Source: Prevotella sp.
GTDB taxonomy: Bacteria; Bacteroidota; Bacteroidia; Bacteroidales; Bacteroidaceae
DNA length: 64,000 nt
Direction: 5' to 3'
Assembly (NCBI GenBank): GCA_017618275.1
Contig: JAFZUS010000028.1
Coordinates: 16,513 to 80,512, forward strand
A program made the translations under genes and the position numbers. Shown piece after piece: positions 51,481 to 60,812 of this stretch (the stretch's first letter is position 1; each line of letters starts with the position of its first letter). The notes below the pieces were generated by a model. The model saw nothing but the letters and a program-made list of their open reading frames with translations, had not been told where the DNA came from and did not search any database.

Positions 51481-52338
51481 ATGAAGAAAGTAATCATTCT
51501 TTGTGTGACAGCCATTGCATTGATGGTTGTGGCAGGATGTGGTAATAAGGCTGACCAGTTGCAGCAGCAGGTGGATTCATTGCAGACGGCATTGCAGCAG
51601 CGTGACAATGATTATAGTCAACTCAACGAGTTCCTTACTGTCATCAGTGATGGCCTTGATAGTATTGCGATTCAGGAGAACTCTTTGTTGACTCGTAATC
51701 CGGAAGGTCCTACTCCCAGTCGTGAGCAGATGAAGCGTGGATTGCATCAGTTGAAGGAAACCCTGCAACAGCAGCGTGAACGTATCACCCAATTGGAGAA
51801 GGAACTTGCCAATGGGCAAGGTAATGTGAAGAAACTTCAGTCGGTGATTGCTGCCCTGAAACAGCAGATTGAACAGAAAGATATGCAGATCAGTGATTTG
51901 CTGGTACAATTGGAGCAGAGTAACTACTCTATAGATCAGTTGACGGCCCATGTTGGCATGCTGACGCGACAGACAGAAGACCAACAGGCTCAGATAGCCC
52001 AGCAGGAAGAGGTTATGCTTGCTCAGGATCAGGCTCTAAACGAAGGTTTCATTAAGATTGCCACTAAAAAAGAACTGAAAGAAATGGGATTGCTTTCTGG
52101 AGGTTTCCTTAAGAAATCAAAAGTGGATTACTCAAAGGTGGACCGTAGCCAGTTCCAGACCGTTGATACCCGTCAGGTGACAACGATATCCATTCCTTCG
52201 AAGAATCCGACAGTGCTGTCGCCGATGCCTGCCGATTCCTATTCATTGGAGAAAGACGGCTCCAATACGACGCTGCACATTACTAACGTAGCCAAGTTCT
52301 GGGGTGTCTCAAACTTCCTGATTATCCAAACCAATTAA
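51481..52338 (+). CDS. Coiled-coil lipoprotein, 285 aa
   Basis: The ATG at 51481 gives a signal peptide with lipobox VAGC (Cys at about 20). Residues about 25-185 are heptad-rich (QLQQQVDSLQTALQQRD, LHQLKETLQQQRERITQLEKEL, IAALKQQIEQKDMQISDLLVQLEQ), forming a long coiled coil. A small C-terminal domain follows (IATKKELKEMGLLSGGFLKKSKVD...). It closes the operon of the caspase/FGE protein. Its last codon overlaps the opposing C10 peptidase gene by 4 bp. It may be the scaffold of an envelope complex; this is inferred. Confidence 0.8.
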   Translation: MKKVIILCVTAIALMVVAGCGNKADQLQQQVDSLQTALQQRDNDYSQLNEFLTVISDGLDSIAIQENSLLTRNPEGPTPSREQMKRGLHQLKETLQQQRERITQLEKELANGQGNVKKLQSVIAALKQQIEQKDMQISDLLVQLEQSNYSIDQLTAHVGMLTRQTEDQQAQIAQQEEVMLAQDQALNEGFIKIATKKELKEMGLLSGGFLKKSKVDYSKVDRSQFQTVDTRQVTTISIPSKNPTVLSPMPADSYSLEKDGSNTTLHITNVAKFWGVSNFLIIQTN

Positions 52339-55300
52339 TGCAGTTCGGACCATTGGAGCGGCATCGGTGGAACGTATGTGCCCATGATGATGTCGACGAT
52401 GAGTTTCACGTCCTTTACATCCACCTTGCCATCCTCGTTGATGTCTGCAGCCTTGAACATGAAGCCGGCGGGATTCTCTCCTCTGCAGTATCTGGCCGTC
52501 ATCACTACGTCCGCGATGTTCACCTTTCCATCTAAGTTCACGTCGCCCTTGTCGTAAGGCAGGATCTTCAGACCAGTGGCCACCTGTTCGCCGTCCATGA
52601 GGTCGCCGTTGTAGCGGAAGTAGGGCTCTAGCGGCTCTACGTAGTAACTCTCGTCGAGCAGGATGTCACCGCTGGCGAAGAAAATCTTTCCTGTTGCCGT
52701 CAGTTCAGAGTGGTTCACTTTAAGTATATTCGTGTAATCGGGGTTCAGACCGCCGTCAATAGACAGTGAACTGCCCAGTGCTTCCACCTTCGCGTAATCG
52801 AGCGTCAGCGTCATGATGTTATCTTTGCTAGGGTTACTGAAAGTGATACCGCTATGACCGCCCTCAAGCCTGAGGCTGCCGTCGCCGGTGATGGTGGCAT
52901 TGTTGGCTACCTTCAGTCCGTTGTAATCTTTACTCTTCACGATGCAGTTGCCCTCCACCATCAGCGTCATACCGTTGATGCCCAGCGTCATGCCTTGTGC
53001 CTCTTTGTCGCCTGTGTCGATGACGGTATCCTTCAGTCTCAGTGTGGTGCCGTCGAAGTCGATCTCCATCTTGCCCGTGTTAAACTGCTCCATCGATGCC
53101 TCGCTTGTCGCTGCCACCAGTTCAGCCAGTTTGTCCTTGTTGCGGGTGGTCACTTGTGTGCCGGCCAGATAGAGATCGTATTTCTCGCCGGGGACGGTAA
53201 TCTTACACGTAGCCGACTTGTCGCCAGCCTTGGCCGTGATGGTGGCAGTAGCCCCGATGTCGGCATTGGCTGCCATTGTCACCACACCATCGGCCGATAC
53301 GGTGGCTACGCTCTCGTCGCTCGACTCCCAAGTGATCTCCTCCTCAGCCTCTGCGGGGAAGATGAAGGCCGTGATTTGCTGCGACTCGCCGCAGTCGAGC
53401 CATAACTCGCTGGGCTGCACTTTCATCTCCTCCACGGGCGGTGTGGTCACATTGACCGTCAGTCCACCGTCGATCTTTCGGCTACCCTGATAGAAGTCGA
53501 AATTGAAGTATCCCTTTGTGGCGTCGGTGGCATCCACGTCGATGGTGTGCTCATCTTTGTTGAGCGTTACCACTGGAGCCGTACCTGTGCCGCTTGACAA
53601 CTGGATGGTCACATCGTCGAGTGAGGCTTTGACCGGATGGATGTTCATCAGTTCGATATCCTTGAGGGCATCGTGTTTGTTGACATCCACAGCCAACCCT
53701 AGGTGGTCGATCAGGTAGTTGCCTGAGGCATCGCCCACATTCAAGGTAAATGCATCGCGGGCGATTTGGTTGTAGCCCATGGTGTGCTCAGCAATAACTT
53801 CTACATTGTTGGCTTGCTTCTTGGGCTTAAAATACACCTTCTTGTAAGAAGAAGTGGAATTGACAGGAATATAGCATTCAATGTTAGTAAAGAAATCGCC
53901 GTCCTTCGAGTTGTTGATCCATTTGCTGCCTAAAATGCCGTCGAAGTTTGTGGCGTTGGCGGGAACTGGTGTAACCTCGATCTGTATCACATCGCCTAGT
54001 TTTACGTAGTAGCCGTCGCTGCCTTGCTCCATCTTCTCAGTGATAATACTTGAACCGCTCTTGATGGCCTTCCTCGGTGTCAAAGAAAACTCTTGCAGGT
54101 AAACGGTCTCACCGAAGTAGATCTTGGCCATGCGTACATCTGTTCCGGCATACATTGTTTCGGTCTCCTTGACACGGGTATATACATAGTTGACACTGTT
54201 CTCTGTGCCACCCATGAATAGGAAGGTATCGTCAGGGCCGAAACGCTTGGCTGCAGCCCAGTCGCTTTCCGTCAGGTTCTTGACATCCTTCTTATAATTC
54301 AGGATGAGGTATTCCTGCATCGTCTGCGGGTTTTTCACCTGTATCTGGTTGTAGGCTGTGGAAACCTCTATCTCAGGCGTCACGACTTCCTTCACGCAGT
54401 TCCACTTGACACATTGCCGGGCGGGACCGTAGAGGGCACCGTCAAAGCCTGTTGCCATAATCATCACACGGAAGTACTTGCCCACATCCTCCGCTTTCAG
54501 CCAATAAGGGTTGCCGGTCTTGCCTGCCAAGTTCGTCCAACCGTCCTTGCCGTTGTCGCTATACTGCCATTGTGCCTTGATCAGGCTAGCATCCTCTTCC
54601 TCTGTCTCCTTCACCTTGCCGCTGAGCACGTAAGCGATAGGGCTTGAGGGTGATGGCTGGGCGTTGTTATAGGTCACCGTGCCTTTGAGTGTCGGCGGCT
54701 CGCACAGTTTGGGCGAACTGATCAGCGTGCCGTGAAAGTCTGCTGCCTTCAATACTAAACGAATATATTTGCCCAAGTCATCCATTGTTGGTGTATAGGT
54801 AGGATAAGTGGCTTCTGAGATATCCTCCCAGCGGTCAGTACCGTCATTGCTTACCTGCCACCGTTGACTCCATATAAGGGCTTTTCCTGAAGGTGTGTCA
54901 CTGGTAGAATAGGTTAATACTGACCCAACTTCCACTTTGTCATTTCTAATCTTCACTGTTCCTGTCAGATTCGGAAATGCCTTATTAATAGTGACAATCT
55001 CGGAGTGAAGCAATTTATCATTAACTCCATATTCTTCTGCGTAGATGTATAAAGTATAGTTTCCAGTGTAATTGGCGCGCACAGTAATTGGGAATTGTTG
55101 CGATTTGTTGCTGTTGGGATCCATCTGTATGATTCCTCCGCCCACTCTATTACTTCCGTCAGTACCTCCGATATAGATGATAATGCTTTTTTGATAACTC
55201 TCTGTTTTACTTCTATTTTGAAAGGTAACCAAGATACTGGCATCTTCAAGTTCGGTCAACGTTGGCAGAAAGACGCTTGTAACAGATATATTATCACTCG

Positions 55301-56489
55301 AACCGCTCGTCATCGGCTGGATGGGCAGGGAAATGGTCTTGGTAGGATGGACACAGCAAACGATTGTCTGCAGAAGTCTGTATCCGTCGGGCGTTGAACT
55401 GCCGCCGATGCCCTGATCCTTCGGATTGCATAGTTCCATCTTGTAGTAGCCGTCGCTCTTGCCTCCCCAGCCCCAGTTGAAGTGGAAGTAGTCACCCTCG
55501 TCGTAGCCGTCGCAGACAAACCGGTGAAAGCCTCCTCTTGATCCTCCCCCATAGAGCACAGGTCTGCCCGCAGCCAGGTCGGTGTAGACCACCGTCTGCC
55601 AGTCCTCATACGAATAACTGTGACGGTGCAAGAATTGAGCCGACTTGTAGCCAAAGTTATCGGTCAGGGCAGGGGCTATTAAAGAGGGGGTTGCGCTTGA
55701 GCCACCATAGCCAGACCGGCCATATTTCATTTTCACTGAACGCCCACAGTAATGCATCAGTTCCGCTACGGCATTCTGTTGTGCTGTTGTGCTGCTGCTG
55801 GAATACTCATTTGTCATGTTGGCCCAATCGAAGGTCTCCGTGGCATTCAGCGCAGCCAAAGTAGTGTTTTGGGAACCATTGTACCACGTATATTGAGGTG
55901 TATCCTTCTCTAACTTCGCCTTGAAGTTTTCTTTCTGATACCAGTAGTACATCACCTGCGCCATGGCCGTTGCTACGCAGCCGGTAACGCATCTTGTACC
56001 ATTCCACCATGTGGGAACCTGCTGGTTATAGGGATTACCCTGATTCCACTTCGACTCCAACAGCGGCGAGATCTTGGTCCACGAACTGCTGCCTCTTGTG
56101 GTTGACCTGCTCCTTGTCGGCTCGGCGCCACCTGTCTTTAGCAGGGCTATCTGCTCGGCATACCCCTCCAGCCAAGCCTTCAGGTTCTCCGGCATGTTCT
56201 CCGCATCAAACGTGCCGCTGTCGGCATAGCCTAAGATGTTGTCTGCGCTGTCGTCGCCGCTTACGATGACGAAGCCGTCGTTACGGCCCAGGTTGAACAC
56301 ATGATAGTTCTCGTTGCTCAACTCTACCTTCAGGTTCTGTTCCAATTGTGCGCCTCGTGCCATCGCTGGCCTGCGCTTGCTGATAAACGACAACGCCTTC
56401 TGACGGGCCTCTTCCTTACTCACAGGGTTTGCTGTCAGCACCACAGGCACCAACAACACCAATAGCATCAGCAATCCAATCCTTTTCAT
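52335..56489 (-). CDS. C10 (streptopain/SpeB-type) peptidase with Ig-like and dockerin-like tail
   Basis: The 1384-aa protein has a signal peptide (1-20), an inhibitory Spi-like propeptide (SKEEARQKALSFISKRR...), and the C10 catalytic domain with Cys171 in TGCVATAMAQVMYYW and His322 in GGFHRFVCDGYDEGDYFHFNWGWGG. Several beta-rich regions with WQYSDNG/WQVSNDG repeats follow. Next comes a Big_2 Ig-like domain at about 1020-1105 (LWLDCGESQQITAF...WESSDESVATVSADGVVT), then a beta-helix-like part. The last 60 residues have two calcium-binding dockerin-like repeats (GDVNLDGKVNIADV and ADINEDGKVDVKDV). C10 enzymes such as SpeB and PrtT degrade host proteins. No type IX sorting domain is seen. Confidence 0.9.
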   Translation of the reverse strand: MKRIGLLMLLVLLVPVVLTANPVSKEEARQKALSFISKRRPAMARGAQLEQNLKVELSNENYHVFNLGRNDGFVIVSGDDSADNILGYADSGTFDAENMPENLKAWLEGYAEQIALLKTGGAEPTRSRSTTRGSSSWTKISPLLESKWNQGNPYNQQVPTWWNGTRCVTGCVATAMAQVMYYWYQKENFKAKLEKDTPQYTWYNGSQNTTLAALNATETFDWANMTNEYSSSSTTAQQNAVAELMHYCGRSVKMKYGRSGYGGSSATPSLIAPALTDNFGYKSAQFLHRHSYSYEDWQTVVYTDLAAGRPVLYGGGSRGGFHRFVCDGYDEGDYFHFNWGWGGKSDGYYKMELCNPKDQGIGGSSTPDGYRLLQTIVCCVHPTKTISLPIQPMTSGSSDNISVTSVFLPTLTELEDASILVTFQNRSKTESYQKSIIIYIGGTDGSNRVGGGIIQMDPNSNKSQQFPITVRANYTGNYTLYIYAEEYGVNDKLLHSEIVTINKAFPNLTGTVKIRNDKVEVGSVLTYSTSDTPSGKALIWSQRWQVSNDGTDRWEDISEATYPTYTPTMDDLGKYIRLVLKAADFHGTLISSPKLCEPPTLKGTVTYNNAQPSPSSPIAYVLSGKVKETEEEDASLIKAQWQYSDNGKDGWTNLAGKTGNPYWLKAEDVGKYFRVMIMATGFDGALYGPARQCVKWNCVKEVVTPEIEVSTAYNQIQVKNPQTMQEYLILNYKKDVKNLTESDWAAAKRFGPDDTFLFMGGTENSVNYVYTRVKETETMYAGTDVRMAKIYFGETVYLQEFSLTPRKAIKSGSSIITEKMEQGSDGYYVKLGDVIQIEVTPVPANATNFDGILGSKWINNSKDGDFFTNIECYIPVNSTSSYKKVYFKPKKQANNVEVIAEHTMGYNQIARDAFTLNVGDASGNYLIDHLGLAVDVNKHDALKDIELMNIHPVKASLDDVTIQLSSGTGTAPVVTLNKDEHTIDVDATDATKGYFNFDFYQGSRKIDGGLTVNVTTPPVEEMKVQPSELWLDCGESQQITAFIFPAEAEEEITWESSDESVATVSADGVVTMAANADIGATATITAKAGDKSATCKITVPGEKYDLYLAGTQVTTRNKDKLAELVAATSEASMEQFNTGKMEIDFDGTTLRLKDTVIDTGDKEAQGMTLGINGMTLMVEGNCIVKSKDYNGLKVANNATITGDGSLRLEGGHSGITFSNPSKDNIMTLTLDYAKVEALGSSLSIDGGLNPDYTNILKVNHSELTATGKIFFASGDILLDESYYVEPLEPYFRYNGDLMDGEQVATGLKILPYDKGDVNLDGKVNIADVVMTARYCRGENPAGFMFKAADINEDGKVDVKDVKLIVDIIMGTYVPPMPLQWSELH

Positions 56490-56540
56490 CCCTTCCGCTC
56501 GATTATATATAAATATCTAATGTGTCTAAATAATTAAGAA

Positions 56541-57953
56541 TTACAGCAACTCAGGCAGTTGGAACAGTTTATTGCTGTTGCTGCCCTTGATGAGGATATA
56601 GAAACCCTCAGGACAATGCTCCCGGATAGCAGCCTTGACCTCTTCCACATCGTGGAACTTTTTGAAAGGGCAGTCGATATCCTTGAAATTGTCGCCCACG
56701 AGCCACACCTCGTCATAGCCAGCCTGTTCCAGATAACTCACCATCTTACGGTGCTCTTTGTCACTCTCCGTGCCCAGTTCACCCATCTGTCCGAGGATAG
56801 CCATCTTCCGGACTGCCTGAATCAGGCTGAAGTTCTCCAAGGCTGCTTGCATGGAGGTGGGGTTGGCATTGTAGGCATCAACAATGAGGTGGTTCTTCTC
56901 TGTGACGGTCATCTGACTACGGTTATTTGAAGGCACATACGCCTCCAAGGCAGCACATATCTTCTTGCGGTCCACACCGAAGTTGATACCCACGGAGATG
57001 GCGGCCAAGAGATTGTCGATATTGTAGGCGCCAATCAGATGCGTCTGTACTTTGTGCCACTTGGTGCTGCGACCTTCTTCCTCGAGTGTCATCAGTGGCT
57101 CGCGCCAGCGGAACTTCAGGAAGGGGTTGCACTCTATGACCTCACCGCTGATACAGGTATACTGATTGTCAGGACTGGTGGAGTAAGGTGTGATCCAAAT
57201 ATTTTCATCGTCGCCAATCTGGTCCATCAGGTGTTCATTGTCGGCATTGATGAAGATAAGTCCATCCTCACGGGTACGGAGGAAGTCGTAGAGTTCACAC
57301 TTGGTCTTGATGACTCCCTCGAACGAACCGAAGCCCTGTAGATGGGCACGCCCAACGTTGGTGATGAGACCACAAGTGGGCTCTGCCGTTTCCACCAGTG
57401 TCTTGATGTCACCAGGGTGACTGGCTCCCATCTCAATGACTGCAATCTCATGTTCCTTGGTCAGACGGAAGAGCGTCTTGGGTACACCCACGTCGTTGTT
57501 GAAATTGCCCTGGGTATAGAGCACATTGTATTGCTGAGAGAGCACGGCAGCAACCAGTTCCTTGGTGGTGGTCTTGCCGTTGGTGCCGGTGATGCCAATC
57601 ACAGGGATGTCAAACTGGCGACGGTGCTCACGGGCCAGATCCTTGAAGGTCTGTAGGCAATCGTCGACAATGATTAGTTTAGAGTTGAGAGTGTAGAGTT
57701 GAGAGTTTTCTACCGATGTCCCTTCTGTAGAGTTATTCTGGGCGGAAGCAAACTCTAAACTCTCAGTTCTAAACTCCACACTATCGACTATGGCATAGGC
57801 GCAGCCTTTTTCGAGCGCTTGCAAGGCGAATTTGTTGCCGTCGAATGACTCGCCTTTGAGGGCGAGGAAGATGCTCCCCTCAGGGCAGTCACGACTGTCT
57901 GTCGTGATGCAGGGATGCTGCTGATAAAGTCTATATAGTTCCTTAATTTCCAT
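56541..57953 (-). CDS. murF: UDP-MurNAc-tripeptide--D-Ala-D-Ala ligase
   Basis: This roughly 470-aa Mur ligase adds D-Ala-D-Ala to the peptidoglycan precursor in the cytoplasm. The ATP loop GITGTNGKTTTKEL, the EMGASHPGDI and NVGRAHLQGFGS segments, and YNANPTSMQAALENF are characteristic. ATGs at 57962 and 57953 are both possible; MEIKELYRLYQQHP from 57953 fits relatives and leaves a 15-nt leader. An insertion of about 34 residues lies between AYAIVDS and IIVDDCLQTFKDLA at the end of the N-terminal UDP-binding domain, encoded by an inverted-repeat element (57676-57778). The gene is divergent from folP. Confidence 0.92.
   Translation of the reverse strand: MEIKELYRLYQQHPCITTDSRDCPEGSIFLALKGESFDGNKFALQALEKGCAYAIVDSVEFRTESLEFASAQNNSTEGTSVENSQLYTLNSKLIIVDDCLQTFKDLAREHRRQFDIPVIGITGTNGKTTTKELVAAVLSQQYNVLYTQGNFNNDVGVPKTLFRLTKEHEIAVIEMGASHPGDIKTLVETAEPTCGLITNVGRAHLQGFGSFEGVIKTKCELYDFLRTREDGLIFINADNEHLMDQIGDDENIWITPYSTSPDNQYTCISGEVIECNPFLKFRWREPLMTLEEEGRSTKWHKVQTHLIGAYNIDNLLAAISVGINFGVDRKKICAALEAYVPSNNRSQMTVTEKNHLIVDAYNANPTSMQAALENFSLIQAVRKMAILGQMGELGTESDKEHRKMVSYLEQAGYDEVWLVGDNFKDIDCPFKKFHDVEEVKAAIREHCPEGFYILIKGSNSNKLFQLPELL
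57676..57778. repeat. Inverted-repeat element inserted in frame in murF
   Basis: The left arm (AGTTTAGAGTTGAGAGTG, 57676-57693) and right arm (AAACTCTAAACTCTCAG near 57750-57766 and CTAAACTCCACACT to 57783) are complementary versions of the GAGAGTT unit. The reading frame is kept and no stop arises on the coding strand. Confidence 0.65.
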
Positions 57954-57973
57954 AAACTTCATAAATTTTGCTG

Positions 57974-57981
57974 CAAAGATA
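57974..57981 (-). promoter_or_regulatory. -7 box of murF
   Basis: TATCTTTG on the minus strand. Confidence 0.6.
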
Positions 57982-58024
57982 CAAAAAAATGAGAAATGAG
58001 AAATGAGAAATGAGAAATTATTTG

Positions 58025-58032
58025 TAACTTTG
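58025..58032 (+). promoter_or_regulatory. -7 box of folP-cdaA
   Basis: TAACTTTG ends 9 bp before the ATG at 58042, so the leader is very short. The ATG at 58003 would lie upstream of the promoter. Confidence 0.65.
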
Positions 58033-58041
58033 TGGGCGATT

Positions 58042-58836
58042 ATGGACTATACGTTGAATGTACACGGCCTTCTGATGGATCTCAGAGAGCCCCAGGTGAT
58101 GGGTATCCTGAATGTGACACCCGACTCTTTTTATGCCGGTAGTCGTAAGCAGACAGAGGCAGAGATTGTGGAGCGTTGTCACCAGATTGTGGATGAGGGC
58201 GGCACTATCATCGATGTGGGGGCTTGCTCTACCCGTCCGGGGGCAGAAATGGCTTCTGAGACAGAGGAGATGGAACGCCTGCGCTTCGCGTTGGCTGTGG
58301 TGCGTCGGGAACTACCTTCCTCTGTGGTTTCCGTTGACACCTTTCGTCCCGATGTGGCTCGGATGACTGTGGAGGAGTTCGGTGCCGACATCATCAACGA
58401 CGTGAGTGAGGGTAATCCGGAGATGTTCCGTATGGTGGCTCGTCTGGGTGTTCCTTATATATTAATGTCTGTACAACCTACGATGCGTGAGACACTGTTA
58501 GCCTTTGCTCAGAAGGTACAGCAGTTGCGCGATTTCGGTGCCAAGGATATCATTCTTGACTCAGGCTTTGGCTTTGGTAAGACATTGGAGCAAAACTACC
58601 AGATGATGAATGTGCTGGAGCAGTTGCAGGTAATGGAACTACCCGTGCTGGTGGGTGTCTCGCGGAAATCGATGATCTACAAGAAATTCGGTTGCACGCC
58701 CACTGAGTCACTCAATGGTACTACGGCACTCAATACCATCGCCCTGATGAAGGGTGCCGATATTCTCCGCGTCCATGATGTGCGCGAGGCAGTGGAGTGC
58801 GTGAAGATAGTTGACAGTTTAAAGATAAGAGTTTAG
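58042..58836 (+). CDS. folP: Dihydropteroate synthase
   Basis: The 264-aa TIM-barrel enzyme joins p-aminobenzoate to dihydropterin pyrophosphate in folate synthesis. VMGILNVTPDSFYAGS and IIDVGACSTRPGA are the two DHPS signatures. SVDTFRPDVA, DIINDVSEG, ILDSGFGFGKTLEQNY and LVGVSRKSMI supply the pterin-binding residues. Length is normal. The cdaA gene follows after 5 bp, an arrangement I regard as common in Bacteroidota. Confidence 0.95.
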   Translation: MDYTLNVHGLLMDLREPQVMGILNVTPDSFYAGSRKQTEAEIVERCHQIVDEGGTIIDVGACSTRPGAEMASETEEMERLRFALAVVRRELPSSVVSVDTFRPDVARMTVEEFGADIINDVSEGNPEMFRMVARLGVPYILMSVQPTMRETLLAFAQKVQQLRDFGAKDIILDSGFGFGKTLEQNYQMMNVLEQLQVMELPVLVGVSRKSMIYKKFGCTPTESLNGTTALNTIALMKGADILRVHDVREAVECVKIVDSLKIRV

Positions 58837-58841
58837 AGTTC

Positions 58842-59630
58842 ATGTTTATTGACTTTGGCATAAAAGACATCATCGACATATTACTGGTCGCCCTGATGTT
58901 GTTCTACCTCTACCGACTGATGCGTGATTCGCGTTCGTTGAACGTGTTTATCGGCATCATGATGTTTGCTGCCCTCTGGCTGTTTGTCTCACAGATTCTG
59001 GAGATGCGCCTGTTGGGTACCATCATGGATAAGTTGGTGAGTGTGGGTGTAATCGCCATGATTGTCATCTTTCAGGAGGATATCCGGAAGTTCCTTTATA
59101 ACCTGGGTGCCCATCAGCGTATGAAGGCTCTGACCAAACTGTTCCGGTCGAAGAAAGGAGAGCATGAGGCGAAGATGGAGGTGATGACAACCATCATCCC
59201 TGTCGTCATGGCTTCGCAGAATATGAGTCGTGGAAAGGTGGGCGCGCTGATTATCTTTGAACGGGATATACCACTCGACGATATCATTGTGACAGGTGAC
59301 CAGATTGATGCGAATGTCAACCAGCAGTTGATAGAGAATATCTTCTTCAAGAACGCACCGCTTCACGATGGTGCCATGATTATCTCGAATAATCGAATCA
59401 AGGCGGCAGGATGTATCTTGCCTGTCAGCCATGACCTGAGTATTCCGAAGGAACTTGGTCTGCGTCATCGTGCGGCCATGGGTGTCTCACAGGAGAGTGA
59501 TGCCGTGGCGGTGGTGGTAAGCGAGGAAACTGGAGGTATCTCAGTGGCCATCAAGGGCGAGTTCCACTTGCGCCTGTCTGCGGAGGATTTGGAGAGTATC
59601 CTGAGCAAGGAACTGGCAGATTCGGAATGA
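58842..59630 (+). CDS. cdaA: Diadenylate cyclase CdaA
   Basis: The 262-aa protein makes cyclic di-AMP from two ATP. Three N-terminal transmembrane helices (residues about 8-80) are followed by the DisA_N cyclase domain with the DGA motif in APLHDGAMII and RHRAAMG. GALIIFER and SEETGGISVA complete the domain. This is the CdaA/YbbP class. A YbbR-like regulator gene is not adjacent. It is co-transcribed with folP. Confidence 0.94.
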   Translation: MFIDFGIKDIIDILLVALMLFYLYRLMRDSRSLNVFIGIMMFAALWLFVSQILEMRLLGTIMDKLVSVGVIAMIVIFQEDIRKFLYNLGAHQRMKALTKLFRSKKGEHEAKMEVMTTIIPVVMASQNMSRGKVGALIIFERDIPLDDIIVTGDQIDANVNQQLIENIFFKNAPLHDGAMIISNNRIKAAGCILPVSHDLSIPKELGLRHRAAMGVSQESDAVAVVVSEETGGISVAIKGEFHLRLSAEDLESILSKELADSE

Positions 59631-59663
59631 TTCAATTTTCAATATAATTAAATACAAACAGAC

Positions 59664-60674
59664 ATGGATTTATTAAGTCAAATTGTTGCGCGTGCCAAGT
59701 CAAACAAGCAGCGCATCGTGCTCCCCGAGGCAACAGAGGAGCGAACACTTCGTGCAGCCGACAGGGTCATGGCTGATGATATTGCGGACATTATCCTGTT
59801 GGGTAATCCTGACGAGATCAATAAACTCGCCGCAGAGTGGGGTCTGCAGAACATCGACAAGGCTACCATTATTGATCCGGAGAACAGTCCGAAGGCTGAG
59901 GAGTATGCCGAGAAACTGGCAGAACTCCGTAAGAGCAAGGGCATGACCATCGAGGAAGCCCGTAAGTTGGTGAAGAACCCGCTCTATTATGGTTGTATGA
60001 TCATCAAGACCGAGGGTGCTGACGGTCAGATTTCCGGTGCCCTCTCTACCACTGGCGACACCCTGCGTCCTGCCCTGCAGATCATTAAGTGCGCCCCAGG
60101 CATTACATGTGTCAGTGGCGGCCTGTTGCTCATCTCGAAGCAGAAGCAGTACGGTGAGGATGGCGTGTTGGTTGTAGCCGATGTGGCAGTCACGCCGATG
60201 CCTGATGCTAATCAACTGGCCCAGATTGCCGTCTGTACGGCTCAGATGGCGAAGGCTGTCGCCGGATTCGAGGATCCCCGTGTGGCCATGCTGAGTTTCT
60301 CGACGAAGGGTTCTGCCAAGCACGAGGTCTGTGATAAGGTGATCGAGGCTACCCGTCTGGCCAAGGAGATGGCTCCTGACCTGAAGATCGACGGTGAGTT
60401 GCAGGCTGATGCAGCCCTTGTTCCCAGCGTAGGTGCCAAGAAGGCACCTGGCTCTGATATTGCCGGCAAGGCCAACGTGCTCGTGTTCCCTAACCTTGAG
60501 GTGGGAAATATCGGCTATAAGATGGTGCAGCGCTTAGGTGATGCCATTGCCATCGGTCCCGTGCTTCAGGGTATTGCCCGTCCGGTGAACGACCTCTCCC
60601 GTGGCTGTTCTGTGGACGACATCTATTATATGGTGGCCATTACAGCCTGTCAGGCGATGGACGCAAAGAAATAG
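59664..60674 (+). CDS. pta: Phosphate acetyltransferase (short form)
   Basis: The 336-aa enzyme converts acetyl-CoA and phosphate into acetyl phosphate and CoA. It consists of the PTA_PTB domain only, without the N-terminal P-loop domain of long Pta. RIVLPEATEERTLRAAD, GALSTTGDTLRPALQIIK, DVAVTPMPDANQLAQIA, MLSFSTKGSAKH and FPNLEVGNIGYKMVQR are the family motifs. With ackA it gives ATP from acetyl-CoA during fermentation. A GC-rich inverted repeat lies in the 138-bp gap before ackA. Confidence 0.95.
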   Translation: MDLLSQIVARAKSNKQRIVLPEATEERTLRAADRVMADDIADIILLGNPDEINKLAAEWGLQNIDKATIIDPENSPKAEEYAEKLAELRKSKGMTIEEARKLVKNPLYYGCMIIKTEGADGQISGALSTTGDTLRPALQIIKCAPGITCVSGGLLLISKQKQYGEDGVLVVADVAVTPMPDANQLAQIAVCTAQMAKAVAGFEDPRVAMLSFSTKGSAKHEVCDKVIEATRLAKEMAPDLKIDGELQADAALVPSVGAKKAPGSDIAGKANVLVFPNLEVGNIGYKMVQRLGDAIAIGPVLQGIARPVNDLSRGCSVDDIYYMVAITACQAMDAKK

Positions 60675-60809
60675 ACCCACCCCCAGCCCCTCCCTGTATG
60701 GAGGGGAGTAAATAGATAAAGCGAAGTATAACAATATTAAAAATGCCCCTGTAACTCCCCATAAGTATCTACTCCTCCCCATATAGGGGGAGGTCGGGAG
60801 GGGGTCTCA
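60674..60809. repeat. GC-rich inverted-repeat element between pta and ackA
   Basis: The left arm (60674-60712, GACCCACCCCCAGCCCC...) and right arm (60766-60809, ...GGGAGGTCGGGAGGGGGTCTC) are complementary, with inner hairpins around CTCCCTGTATGGAG and CTCCCCATATAGGGGGAG. It is the same family as 43602-43732. It lies between the two genes of one pathway and may affect their relative expression. Confidence 0.75.
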
Positions 60810-60812
60810 GTT

